Part shown: in pieces, positions 1 to 5,446 of the stretch
Position numbering within the stretch: position 1 is the stretch's first letter
Layout: each line of letters starts with the position of its first letter
Assembly: GCA_050303435.1 (NCBI GenBank)
Contig: JBNLBT010000144.1
Coordinates: 1 to 6,448, forward strand
Direction of reading: 5' to 3'
From: JBNLBT01 sp050303435
Lineage (GTDB): Bacteria; Pseudomonadota; Gammaproteobacteria; Xanthomonadales; Marinicellaceae
Length of the DNA: 6,448 nucleotides
Position numbers and translations under genes: made by a program
Notes under the pieces: model-generated
Told to the model about the DNA's origin: nothing
Databases searched by the model: none
Seen by the model: the letters and a program-made list of their open reading frames with translations, nothing else

Positions 1-1493
1 TAGCCTTCGGCGTGAATGTAGGAAATCTCCTTGAGCTTCAGTGCGCCCTCCAGCGCAATCGGGTAATGCCGCCCGCGGCCAAGGAACAGCGCGTGGTCGC
101 GACGCACGATGCGTTCGGCCACCGCGGCGATTTTTTCATCCAGCAACAGCGCCTGGTTGATGATGCCTGGCAGGGTGCGCAATTGCGTCAGCAGCGCCGC
201 GCGTCGATCGCGCGGACTGTTGCGCACTTCGGCCAGCTTCAGCGTCAACAGCGCCAGCACCGACAACTGCGTGGTCAGGGCCTTGGTCGAGGCCACACCA
301 ATCTCCGGTCCGGCGCGGGTCAGCAGACAGTAATCGCTTTCGCGGTCCAGTGTCGAATTGGCCACGTTGCACACCGCCAGACGCAGCAAATAACCGGCCT
401 CACCGGCGTAGCGCAGCGCCGCCAGTGAATCGGCGGTCTCACCGGATTGCGAAATGGTCAGAAACAGGGTGTGCTCGGGCACAACGGGGTTGCGGTAGCG
501 GTACTCGCTGGCAATTTCCACCTGCGTTGGCACCCGCGAGATGGCTTCCAGCCAGTATTTGGCCACCAGACCGGCGTGGAACGAGGTGCCGCAGGCGACG
601 ATGTGGATCTGCCGCGTGTGCGTCAGCGCGTCCAGCAGGCGTGGATCAAGGAAATCGCCGATCACCGAATCCTCGCCCAGGCGGCCTTCCAGGGTGTTGG
701 CCACCGCGGTCGGCTGCTCATGAATTTCTTTCAGCATGTAGTGGCGATAGCCGTCTTTGCTCAAGGCCTCGGCGTTCATTTCCACGGTTTTTAATTCGCG
801 CTCAACCGGGCGGTCATCGGCGTCAAAAATGCGGCATTCGCTGCGCGTGATCTCCACCAGATCGCCGTCTTCCAGGTAATGAAACTGGTTGGTCTCGGCG
901 ATCAGCGCCTGCACGTCCGAGGCAATGAAATTTTCTCCCTTGCCCAGGCCCACCACCAGCGGACTGCCCTTGCGCGCAGCGACGATGCGGTCTGGATCGG
1001 CGGTGCTGCTGATGGCCACCGCGTAGGCGCCGTCCAGTGAGCGGATGGCCTTGTGGCAGGCGGCGGAAAAACTCAGCCCCTGCTGTTGATGATAATGGAT
1101 CAGGTGCACCAGGGTTTCGGTGTCGGTGTCGGATTTGAATTGATAGCCGGCCTCAATCAGTTGCTGTTTCAGCGGCCGGTAGTTTTCAATGATGCCGTTG
1201 TGCACCACGGCAATGGTGTTGGCCGAGTCGTGTGGATGGGCGTTGTTGGTGGTGGGTTCACCGTGGGTGGCCCAGCGCGTGTGGCCGATGCCGGCGTGGC
1301 CTTGCACCGGCTGCGCCTGCAGCTGTTCACTCAAGCGCGCCAGTTTGCCGGCGCGTTTGCGGATCTCGATGCCATCTGAGCCGTTGATGGCGATGCCGGC
1401 GCTGTCGTAGCCGCGGTATTCCAGGGTCATCAGGCCGTGCATGATCACGCCCACAATGTCTCGATCGGCGGTTGCCGCCACGATTCCACACAT
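1..1493 (-). CDS. glmS: Glutamine--fructose-6-phosphate aminotransferase (isomerizing), 5' part
   Basis: GlmS makes glucosamine-6-phosphate from fructose-6-phosphate and glutamine in the cytoplasm, the first committed step to UDP-GlcNAc. I translated it by hand from the ATG at 1493 and found 497 uninterrupted codons; the gene leaves the window at its left edge. The family is about 610 residues, so roughly the last 110 are missing. The protein begins MCGIVAA, placing the catalytic N-terminal nucleophile Cys directly after the removable Met, which fixes the start. The glutaminase domain shows TRWATHG (72-78) and HNGIIENY (98-105). The first sugar-isomerase (SIS) domain shows CGTS (301-304), TISQSGET (346-353) and EIGVASTKA (397-405). 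The second SIS domain begins with FLGRG and EGALKLKEISYIHAEG. It starts 6 nt after the glmU stop, with a purine-rich GAGAAG inside the glmU 3' end as a weak ribosome site. Co-transcription with glmU is likely. No terminator separates the two genes. Confidence 0.98.
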   Translation of the reverse strand, partial: MCGIVAATADRDIVGVIMHGLMTLEYRGYDSAGIAINGSDGIEIRKRAGKLARLSEQLQAQPVQGHAGIGHTRWATHGEPTTNNAHPHDSANTIAVVHNGIIENYRPLKQQLIEAGYQFKSDTDTETLVHLIHYHQQQGLSFSAACHKAIRSLDGAYAVAISSTADPDRIVAARKGSPLVVGLGKGENFIASDVQALIAETNQFHYLEDGDLVEITRSECRIFDADDRPVERELKTVEMNAEALSKDGYRHYMLKEIHEQPTAVANTLEGRLGEDSVIGDFLDPRLLDALTHTRQIHIVACGTSFHAGLVAKYWLEAISRVPTQVEIASEYRYRNPVVPEHTLFLTISQSGETADSLAALRYAGEAGYLLRLAVCNVANSTLDRESDYCLLTRAGPEIGVASTKALTTQLSVLALLTLKLAEVRNSPRDRRAALLTQLRTLPGIINQALLLDEKIAAVAERIVRRDHALFLGRGRHYPIALEGALKLKEISYIHAEG

Positions 1494-1499
1494 GTTTTT

Positions 1500-2849
1500 T
1501 TAGCTTCTCTTTTTCGGTCGCTGCCAGTCGGGCACAGACTTTTGCCGGCTGCGTGACAGCGTCAGTTGTTCTTCCGGGGCGTCGTGACTGATCGTCGAGC
1601 CGGCGCCGATGGTGGCGTTCCTGCCAATCACCACCGGGGCGATCAGCTGGGTGTCGGAACCGATGAAGGCGCCGTCGCCGATTTCGGTGGTGAACTTGTT
1701 CACCCCGTCGTAGTTGCAGGTGATGGTGCCGGCGCCGATGTTGACGTTGGCACCGATTTCAGCGTCGCCCAGATAGCTCAGGTGCGAAGCCTTGCTGTTG
1801 GGACCGAGGCGGGCCTTTTTGGTTTCCACAAAATTGCCGATTTTGCATCCGGCCGACAATTCGGTGCCTGGCCTGAGGCGGGCAAATGGGCCGATGTCGC
1901 AGGCCCCGGTGGTCACCACGCCTTCCAGCACGCAGTGCGGCGCCACACGTGTGCCGGCGGCCAGATCGCAGTCACGCAACACCGAATGGGCGCCGATTAA
2001 GACGCCGTCACCCAGGCGATTGACGCCGTCAAACACCGCGCCGGTGTCGATCTCCACATCGCGCCCGCAGCGCAGATCGCCGCGCACGCGCGTGTTCGCC
2101 GGGTGGTGCAGACGCACACCGTTGCGCATCAATGCCCCGAGCACGCGGCGTTGCCAGATGTCTTCCAGTTCAGCCAGTTGCAGCATGTCATTGGCGCCCT
2201 TGACCGAATCGGACTCGGGCAGGCAGCGCGCGGTGAAGGCGCGCCCTTCGGCGGCGGCCAGCGCCACCGCATCGGTGAGGTACAATTCGCCCTGGCTGTT
2301 GTCCGGGCGGATCGCCGCCAGCCAGCGTTTCAGGTCGGCCGCGCGGGTCGCGAGCATGCCGGAATTGATTTCATGGATTGTGCGCTGCTGCGCGTTGCAA
2401 TCGCGGTGTTCAACGATCTCGGCCACGCAAGCGCCGTCGCGCACAATGCGTCCGTATCCACTCGGGTCGGCCAGTTCGGCGGTGAACACGCTGTGTTCAT
2501 CGAATCCGTCCAGATCGTCAGGCCGCACCAGCGGCGCATCGCCGTACAACACCAGCACCTGCGCGTCGTCCGGCACACCGGCCAGCGCCACCGCCACCGC
2601 GTGCCCGGTGCCGTTCTGTTCGGCCTGCAGCACCCACTGCACCGGCGCTGAGCCCAGGGCTTCACGCAGCGCATCACCGCAGTGACCGTAGACCAAATGA
2701 ATCTGCGCAGGGTTCAGGGCCTGTGCGGTGGCCAGCACGTGCTCGATCATCGGCACACCGCCAAGGCGATGCAACACCTTCGGCAGTGACGATTTCATGC
2801 GGGTGCCGGCGCCGGCGGCCAACACAATGATGTGCAATTCTTTTTTCAT
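1500..2849 (-). CDS. glmU: Bifunctional UDP-N-acetylglucosamine pyrophosphorylase / glucosamine-1-phosphate N-acetyltransferase
   Basis: GlmU acetylates glucosamine-1-P with acetyl-CoA and then couples the product to UTP, giving UDP-GlcNAc for the cell envelope. From the ATG at 2849 it is 449 residues, close to the 456 of E. coli. The N-terminal uridylyltransferase domain has LAAGAGTRMKSSLPK (10-24), QNGTGHA (78-84) and YGDAPL (102-107, whose Asp is the expected metal ligand). The C-terminal half is a left-handed beta-helix of hexapeptide repeats. Acetyltransferase residues line up with E. coli at a constant offset of 7: Arg326, Lys344, His356, Tyr359, Asn370, Asn379 and Tyr380. All key residues seem present. 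An in-frame TTG at 2861 would add 4 residues and has AGGG 7 nt upstream, whereas the ATG has no clear ribosome site. I prefer the ATG because of the usual family N-terminus, but the start is uncertain. It is the first gene of the glmU-glmS unit. The ATP synthase genes often found upstream in gammaproteobacteria are absent. Confidence 0.97.
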   Translation of the reverse strand: MKKELHIIVLAAGAGTRMKSSLPKVLHRLGGVPMIEHVLATAQALNPAQIHLVYGHCGDALREALGSAPVQWVLQAEQNGTGHAVAVALAGVPDDAQVLVLYGDAPLVRPDDLDGFDEHSVFTAELADPSGYGRIVRDGACVAEIVEHRDCNAQQRTIHEINSGMLATRAADLKRWLAAIRPDNSQGELYLTDAVALAAAEGRAFTARCLPESDSVKGANDMLQLAELEDIWQRRVLGALMRNGVRLHHPANTRVRGDLRCGRDVEIDTGAVFDGVNRLGDGVLIGAHSVLRDCDLAAGTRVAPHCVLEGVVTTGACDIGPFARLRPGTELSAGCKIGNFVETKKARLGPNSKASHLSYLGDAEIGANVNIGAGTITCNYDGVNKFTTEIGDGAFIGSDTQLIAPVVIGRNATIGAGSTISHDAPEEQLTLSRSRQKSVPDWQRPKKRS

Positions 2850-2865
2850 CAATCTGTTCAATCGC

Positions 2866-2880
2866 GTGCCCTGTGGGCAC
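2866..2880 (-). promoter_or_regulatory. Small hairpin in the glmU leader
   Basis: GTGCCC and GGGCAC form a perfect 6-bp GC-rich inverted repeat around a 3-nt loop. Given the predicted glmU promoter, it would sit at the very 5' end of the mRNA. It contains the only AGGG near the alternative TTG start, so it could either hide that ribosome site or protect the 5' end from degradation. No U-run follows, so it is not a terminator. The function is inferred. Confidence 0.45.
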
Positions 2881-2888
2881 CAGGCGTC

Positions 2889-2917
2889 ATTGTACTACCG
2901 ACCCGCCGACAGGTAAA
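2889..2917 (-). promoter_or_regulatory. Candidate sigma70 promoter for glmU-glmS
   Basis: Reading the minus strand, TTTACC (2912-2917; 4 of 6 to TTGACA) is followed after exactly 17 bp by TACAAT (2889-2894; 5 of 6 to TATAAT). Transcription would start near 2882, giving a leader of about 30 nt before the glmU ATG. This is the best promoter match in the glmU upstream gap, and its position suits independent transcription of glmU-glmS. Confidence 0.6.
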
Positions 2918-3040
2918 TGCCTGCCGCTTGCATCGAGCGGCGCAATGCCTGCACCGGTCTGCGCGCCGTCTGTTCAGCTTGTTGTGGACCCATGAAGCGT
3001 CCGAACCCCCTGTCTTCCAATGAATGCCTGTCGCGTGCAT
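2916..3040. repeat. Repeated AATGCCTG words in the gap upstream of glmU
   Basis: AATGCCTG occurs at 2916-2923, 2944-2951 and 3023-3030. The first and third copies extend to an 18-nt similarity, 2916-2933 and 3023-3040, differing at only two positions, and both end in TGCAT. The first copy overlaps the candidate glmU -35 element. The gap 2850-3080 otherwise holds no convincing gene. These may be regulator sites or decayed copies of a short repeat. Confidence 0.4.
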
Positions 3041-3043
3041 TCA
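3021..3043. repeat. 7-bp perfect inverted repeat downstream of the XRE gene
   Basis: TGAATGC (3021-3027) and GCATTCA (3037-3043) are exact inverted copies separated by 9 nt. The element lies about 40 nt past the stop of the regulator gene. There is no T-run on either side, so it does not look like an intrinsic terminator. It may be an operator or an mRNA 3'-end hairpin. Confidence 0.4.
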
Positions 3044-3080
3044 CATTGTGTGGTTTACGCCATCACGCTCAACCTGGCAC

Positions 3081-3788
3081 TCACACGCTGCGAAAGCGGA
3101 ACGCGTACAGCAATACGAAAAAACCGCCGCACAGCGACAACATGCCCAGCACCGCGGTGAGGCCGTTTTGAATGTATTCCTCGCGCACATCGACTTGACG
3201 GAAATGCCGGCGGCCATCGGTGATGTTCATGACGAAATGATCGCCGCGGTTGACCGGCGATTCGAAATACACGCGATCAAAACGGTTTTTGTTGTTGCGC
3301 AGGCGCTCGGCCGCTTCTTCCGAGGTTTCGCGGAATTCTTCGATGGGTTCGGTTTGGAATTGCAGCAGACTCTCACCGGCGCGAATCACGCCGTCGGATT
3401 GATAAATGTACACCTGGCCACTGAACAACACCCGCAGATTGGCGGCCAACACCAGTCCGATGCCGATGACAATCAGCATGGCACCGCCGATGAACAGGCG
3501 CCTGTGTCGGTTTTCCGCAGCGCGGCGAATGGCCGCGTATTCCGCCGCCACTTCGGGCACATGCGACAGATGCGCTGCGATCCAGGCGTGATCCAATGAA
3601 GCGATCAGCCCCATGGCATCCGTTTGCAACGCGCCGGCCACGCGCGCAATGATGTCGTAGGACGGCGTGGCCTTGTCGTTTTCCAGTTTCGACAGATACG
3701 ATTGTTCGATGCCGGCGCGCTCGGCCAGTTGCGGCTGGGTCAGCCCCTGTTCGGTGCGCAACTGTTTGATTTTTTCACCCAGTGTCAT
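3081..3788 (-). CDS. Membrane-tethered XRE-family transcriptional regulator with periplasmic domain
   Basis: This 235-residue protein starts with a typical XRE/Cro-C1 helix-turn-helix (about 4-60: LGEKIKQLRTEQGLTQPQLA, then a recognition helix around QSYLSKLEN). A hydrophobic span (98-118, LFIGGAMLIVIGIGLVLAA core) and a second one (208-230, containing GLTAVLGMLSLCGGFFVLLYAF) flank a segment of about 88 residues (119-207). Positive charges before the first span (RHRR) and after the last (RFR) predict both ends in the cytoplasm and the middle in the periplasm. It therefore looks like a one-component transmembrane regulator that senses something in the envelope. I do not recognise the periplasmic domain, which is rich in charged residues (PIEEFRETSEEAAERLR). 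AGGAGAG about 10 nt before the ATG supports the start. A cluster of GGAATA-type words upstream could be its operators. Its target genes and signal are unknown. Confidence 0.88.
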   Translation of the reverse strand: MTLGEKIKQLRTEQGLTQPQLAERAGIEQSYLSKLENDKATPSYDIIARVAGALQTDAMGLIASLDHAWIAAHLSHVPEVAAEYAAIRRAAENRHRRLFIGGAMLIVIGIGLVLAANLRVLFSGQVYIYQSDGVIRAGESLLQFQTEPIEEFRETSEEAAERLRNNKNRFDRVYFESPVNRGDHFVMNITDGRRHFRQVDVREEYIQNGLTAVLGMLSLCGGFFVLLYAFRFRSV

Positions 3789-3839
3789 GCTTGTGGCTCT
3801 CCTGTGAATGGTTTGCAGCCATTCTTGCGGAGAATTTCA

Positions 3840-3888
3840 GGAATAAAAAGCGGAATATTTCCCCCTATCCGGGAATATTTGGAATATT
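3840..3888. promoter_or_regulatory. Cluster of GGAATA/GGAATATT words, putative operator
   Basis: GGAATATT occurs at 3852-3859, 3872-3879 and 3881-3888, with a shortened GGAATAAA at 3840-3847. All are in the same orientation. The first and second full copies are 20 bp apart, about two helical turns. Two copies have local dyad symmetry (GGAA-TAT-TTCC at 3852-3862 and GAATATTC at 3882-3889). The cluster fills the 117-nt gap upstream of the XRE regulator and is much richer in A+T than its surroundings. Autoregulation by the XRE protein is an inference. I could not identify a convincing -35/-10 pair for the regulator in this gap. Confidence 0.5.
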
Positions 3889-3905
3889 CACCGCGGCGCG
3901 GCGAT

Positions 3906-4238
3906 TCATTCAATGCTGGCTTCGGTGCACACCGTGACATCGACGTTGTCCCACTTCTGACACACGTTTTCACACCACGGGTTGAACACCCGGCCGGTGG
4001 TGTGGGCGGCCATCAGCATTTCAAATTTGCGGTGCCCGTAGTTGTTGTTTTCCAACAGCAACACAAACGCTTTGTCGGTGTTGGCGCAACGCGCCTTGGT
4101 GATTGGCCCATTGGTCTGCACCAGGGCATAGCCGTCAAACAGACGGATGCGGTCAATGCGGGTGGCGTTGCCCAGCCAGCCGGCCTGGGCCAGGGTGGGC
4201 AGCACCAGTGCAACGTATAAAATCAAGCGGTGTTTCAT
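3906..4238 (-). CDS. Small exported four-cysteine protein of unknown function
   Basis: A 110-residue protein with a clear Sec signal peptide: MKHR, a hydrophobic core LILYVALVLPTLA, and a likely signal peptidase I site AQA|G after residue 19. The mature part is about 91 residues with four cysteines (51, 89, 93, 104), enough for two disulfides in the periplasm or outside. The pattern of an aromatic/Ile-rich strand, a central Cys, FVLLL, then MLMAAHTTGRV and paired C-terminal cysteines resembles a loosely defined group of small exported proteobacterial proteins with a compact beta fold. That is recollection of a pattern, not a search result. I chose the ATG at 4238 because GGAG lies 8 nt upstream and the signal peptide follows directly. 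The reading frame stays open further upstream to 4328 but runs through a terminator-like hairpin. It lies upstream of the XRE regulator on the same strand, separated by 117 nt of putative operators. Confidence 0.8.
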   Translation of the reverse strand: MKHRLILYVALVLPTLAQAGWLGNATRIDRIRLFDGYALVQTNGPITKARCANTDKAFVLLLENNNYGHRKFEMLMAAHTTGRVFNPWCENVCQKWDNVDVTVCTEASIE

Positions 4239-4260
4239 GCAACAGTCTCCATGCCATGTG

Positions 4261-4292
4261 AAAAAACCGGCCCCTGAGAATATCAAGCCGGC
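4261..4292 (-). terminator. Terminator-like hairpin in front of the small exported protein gene
   Basis: On the minus strand GCCGGC (4287-4292) pairs with GCCGGT (4266-4271), 5 GC-rich pairs plus a G-U, around a 15-nt loop, and is followed at once by a run of six T (4261-4266). It lies about 40 nt past the stop of the uracil-DNA glycosylase gene and could end that transcript. An alternative partner for the same region, GGCCCC at 4315-4320 with GGGGCC at 4269-4274, overlaps the 3' arm, so the two stems exclude each other. The short stem and long loop make it a moderate rather than strong terminator. Confidence 0.55.
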
Positions 4293-4299
4293 ATCCGCC

Positions 4300-4328
4300 A
4301 TGATAGCGACTGTCGGGGCCACAGGCAA
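4300..4328 (-). promoter_or_regulatory. Candidate sigma70 promoter for the small exported protein gene
   Basis: On the minus strand TTGCCT (4323-4328; 4 of 6 to consensus) and TATCAT (4300-4305; 5 of 6) are separated by exactly 17 bp. Transcription would begin near 4293, just before the terminator-like hairpin, leaving a leader of about 55 nt that contains the hairpin and its T-run. Confidence 0.5.
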
Positions 4329-4333
4329 GCGCC

Positions 4334-4954
4334 TCAGCGCGAGTCAAACACCGCACGCAGGCCGGCAAGAAAACGCGCCTGGCCGCCGCGGGCCGGATGA
4401 CGGACGTAAACAATGTCGCGGCCAGTGCAGACTTCTTTCAGCGCCTGTTCGCCGCAGCGTCCCACGCCGATGCAGCGATCGGGTCGATGCATTTGGATCA
4501 CTGCCTGCAGGTGTTCAAGCCCGGCGCGCAACTCTGCGGCGTTGGGTTTGCGGTTGGATTCCGGTCGTCCGCGCAGGTGCGGATGAAACGGCACCGCGTT
4601 CCACAGCAGCGGTGTGATTTTCAGTGCCTCGAGGCCATCCCACACCGCGCGAGCCGACGTTTCATTGCGGGTTTCCTGCACGACAACCTGGCCACGCAAT
4701 CGCCGCATCAGCGGGTGCGCAGAATCCTCAATCACCGCCCCACAGGTGAACGGAATGCCGGTCAGGCGACAGCCGGCGTGGCCCGGCGCTTCACCCACCA
4801 GCAACACCCGCTCACCGCGCTGTTGCGCCATGTGCTGCAAGTACAATGTGAGATTGTCGCGCAGGGCCGCGGCGGTGTAGGGGTTGTGTAAAGTCGCCGT
4901 GCTGCGACAACGGGACAGGCGGAGCACAAAGGCCTCAATCTCATCGGCGTGCAC
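4334..4954 (-). CDS. Uracil-DNA glycosylase superfamily protein
   Basis: This 206-residue protein carries the landmarks of the uracil-DNA glycosylase superfamily, which cuts damaged bases, typically uracil from deaminated cytosine, out of DNA to start base-excision repair. Motif 1 is GEAPGHAGCRLTGIPFT (54-70), followed by LWNAVPFHPH (117-126), IGVGRCG (162-168) and the His-containing VRHPARGG (184-191) near the C-terminus. The GEAPG form and the overall length point to the family 4/5-like branch. The four-cysteine iron-sulfur pattern of classic family 4 is not evident: the cysteines (16, 62, 71, 161, 167, 176) are not obviously placed for it. Activity and base specificity are therefore unproven. 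The start is a GTG with AGG 8 nt upstream, and it overlaps the end of the ankyrin gene by 14 nt, suggesting translational coupling. A terminator-like hairpin follows it. Confidence 0.85.
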   Translation of the reverse strand: MHADEIEAFVLRLSRCRSTATLHNPYTAAALRDNLTLYLQHMAQQRGERVLLVGEAPGHAGCRLTGIPFTCGAVIEDSAHPLMRRLRGQVVVQETRNETSARAVWDGLEALKITPLLWNAVPFHPHLRGRPESNRKPNAAELRAGLEHLQAVIQMHRPDRCIGVGRCGEQALKEVCTGRDIVYVRHPARGGQARFLAGLRAVFDSR

Positions 4955-5342
4955 GGCGGGCCTGTTTGATCATCTGCGCCAGACCCCGCACTTTGATGCC
5001 GGGCATGGTCATCACCGTGTGGCCAAATTCTGAAACCACCGCCGCGTCCGCGCCGGCCGCCAGCAGGGCCTGGACAATTTCACGGTCGCCCTTTCTGACC
5101 GCCACATGCAAGGGCGTCTCGCCCATGTCGCCCATGGCATTGACATCGGCACCGGCTTCGATCAGCAGGCGCACTGCGGCGCGATCGTTGCGCCACACCA
5201 TCACATGCAACGCCGTGTCGCCATCCACGCAGTGGCTGTCAATCCGCACCGGCGCGTTGCCCAACTGATCGGGAAAGAGGGTGTCTGAAGTCTCGGCCAG
5301 AACATCGGCCAGCGTTCTTTTGCCGGGTTTTTCATCGCGCAT
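4941..5342 (-). CDS. Ankyrin-repeat protein
   Basis: A 133-residue protein from the ATG at 5342. It has two good ankyrin repeats: residues 40-70 (DGDTALHVMVWRNDRAAVRL, then LIEAGADVN) and 74-103 (GETPLHVAVRKGDREIVQAL, then LAAGADA). A degenerate third starts at about 107 (GHTVMTM). The C-terminus is basic (KQARRARR). Ankyrin repeats bind other proteins; no enzymatic domain or signal peptide is present, so it is probably a cytoplasmic binding partner or adaptor of unknown target. A longer version from the ATG at 5381 (146 residues) is possible, but it would place a perfect TATAAT inside the coding region and has no close ribosome site. It is the first gene of a two-gene unit with the downstream uracil-DNA glycosylase gene, which it overlaps by 14 nt. 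A shared role is not evident from the sequence. Confidence 0.85.
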   Translation of the reverse strand: MRDEKPGKRTLADVLAETSDTLFPDQLGNAPVRIDSHCVDGDTALHVMVWRNDRAAVRLLIEAGADVNAMGDMGETPLHVAVRKGDREIVQALLAAGADAAVVSEFGHTVMTMPGIKVRGLAQMIKQARRARR

Positions 5343-5349
5343 GCGAAGG

Positions 5350-5355
5350 ATTATA
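5350..5355 (-). promoter_or_regulatory. Perfect -10 box (TATAAT) directly before the ankyrin gene
   Basis: The minus strand reads TATAAT ending only 7 nt before the ATG at 5342. A start of transcription at the usual distance would fall at 5342-5343, essentially on the ATG, giving a leaderless mRNA. The -35 region is poor: GTTCAA at 17 bp spacing or TTCAAT at 16 bp. If the upstream ATG at 5381 is the true start, the box would be fortuitous. Confidence 0.45.
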
Positions 5356-5446
5356 AAACCTGTGGCAACAAATTGAACCATTCAATGTGTTGTTTGCCCC
5401 CCCATTGGCATCAACAGTAAACACATCGACTGATTGGGAGATATCC

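Noticed and set aside
1792..2685. Long open frame on the plus strand (297 codons) opposite glmU
   Set aside because: It is fully antisense to a conserved glmU and its translation is low-complexity Ser/Arg/Ala-rich, typical of the complement of GC-rich codons.
2858..3040. 60-codon minus-strand frame between the regulator gene and glmU
   Set aside because: It is rich in Arg, Cys and His without any known pattern, overlaps the glmU start, and runs through the glmU promoter.
1..3080. glmS ribozyme or GlmZ-type RNA control of glmS
   Set aside because: Only 6 nt separate glmU and glmS, too little for the ribozyme of Firmicutes, and no RNA gene resembling GlmY/GlmZ is seen in the window.
3840..3888. 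CRISPR-like array or iterons of a replication origin
   Set aside because: The repeats are only 8 nt with irregular 9 to 20 nt spacing, and there are no cas genes or replication initiator gene nearby.
3785..3973. 62-codon minus-strand frame across the repeat cluster
   Set aside because: It overlaps the end of the exported protein gene and the start of the regulator in another frame, and its ORF merely reads through the operator-like repeats.
4239..4328. N-terminal extension of the small exported protein by 30 residues
   Set aside because: It would place the signal peptide internally and translate through the terminator-like hairpin. The ATG at 4238 has a good ribosome site.
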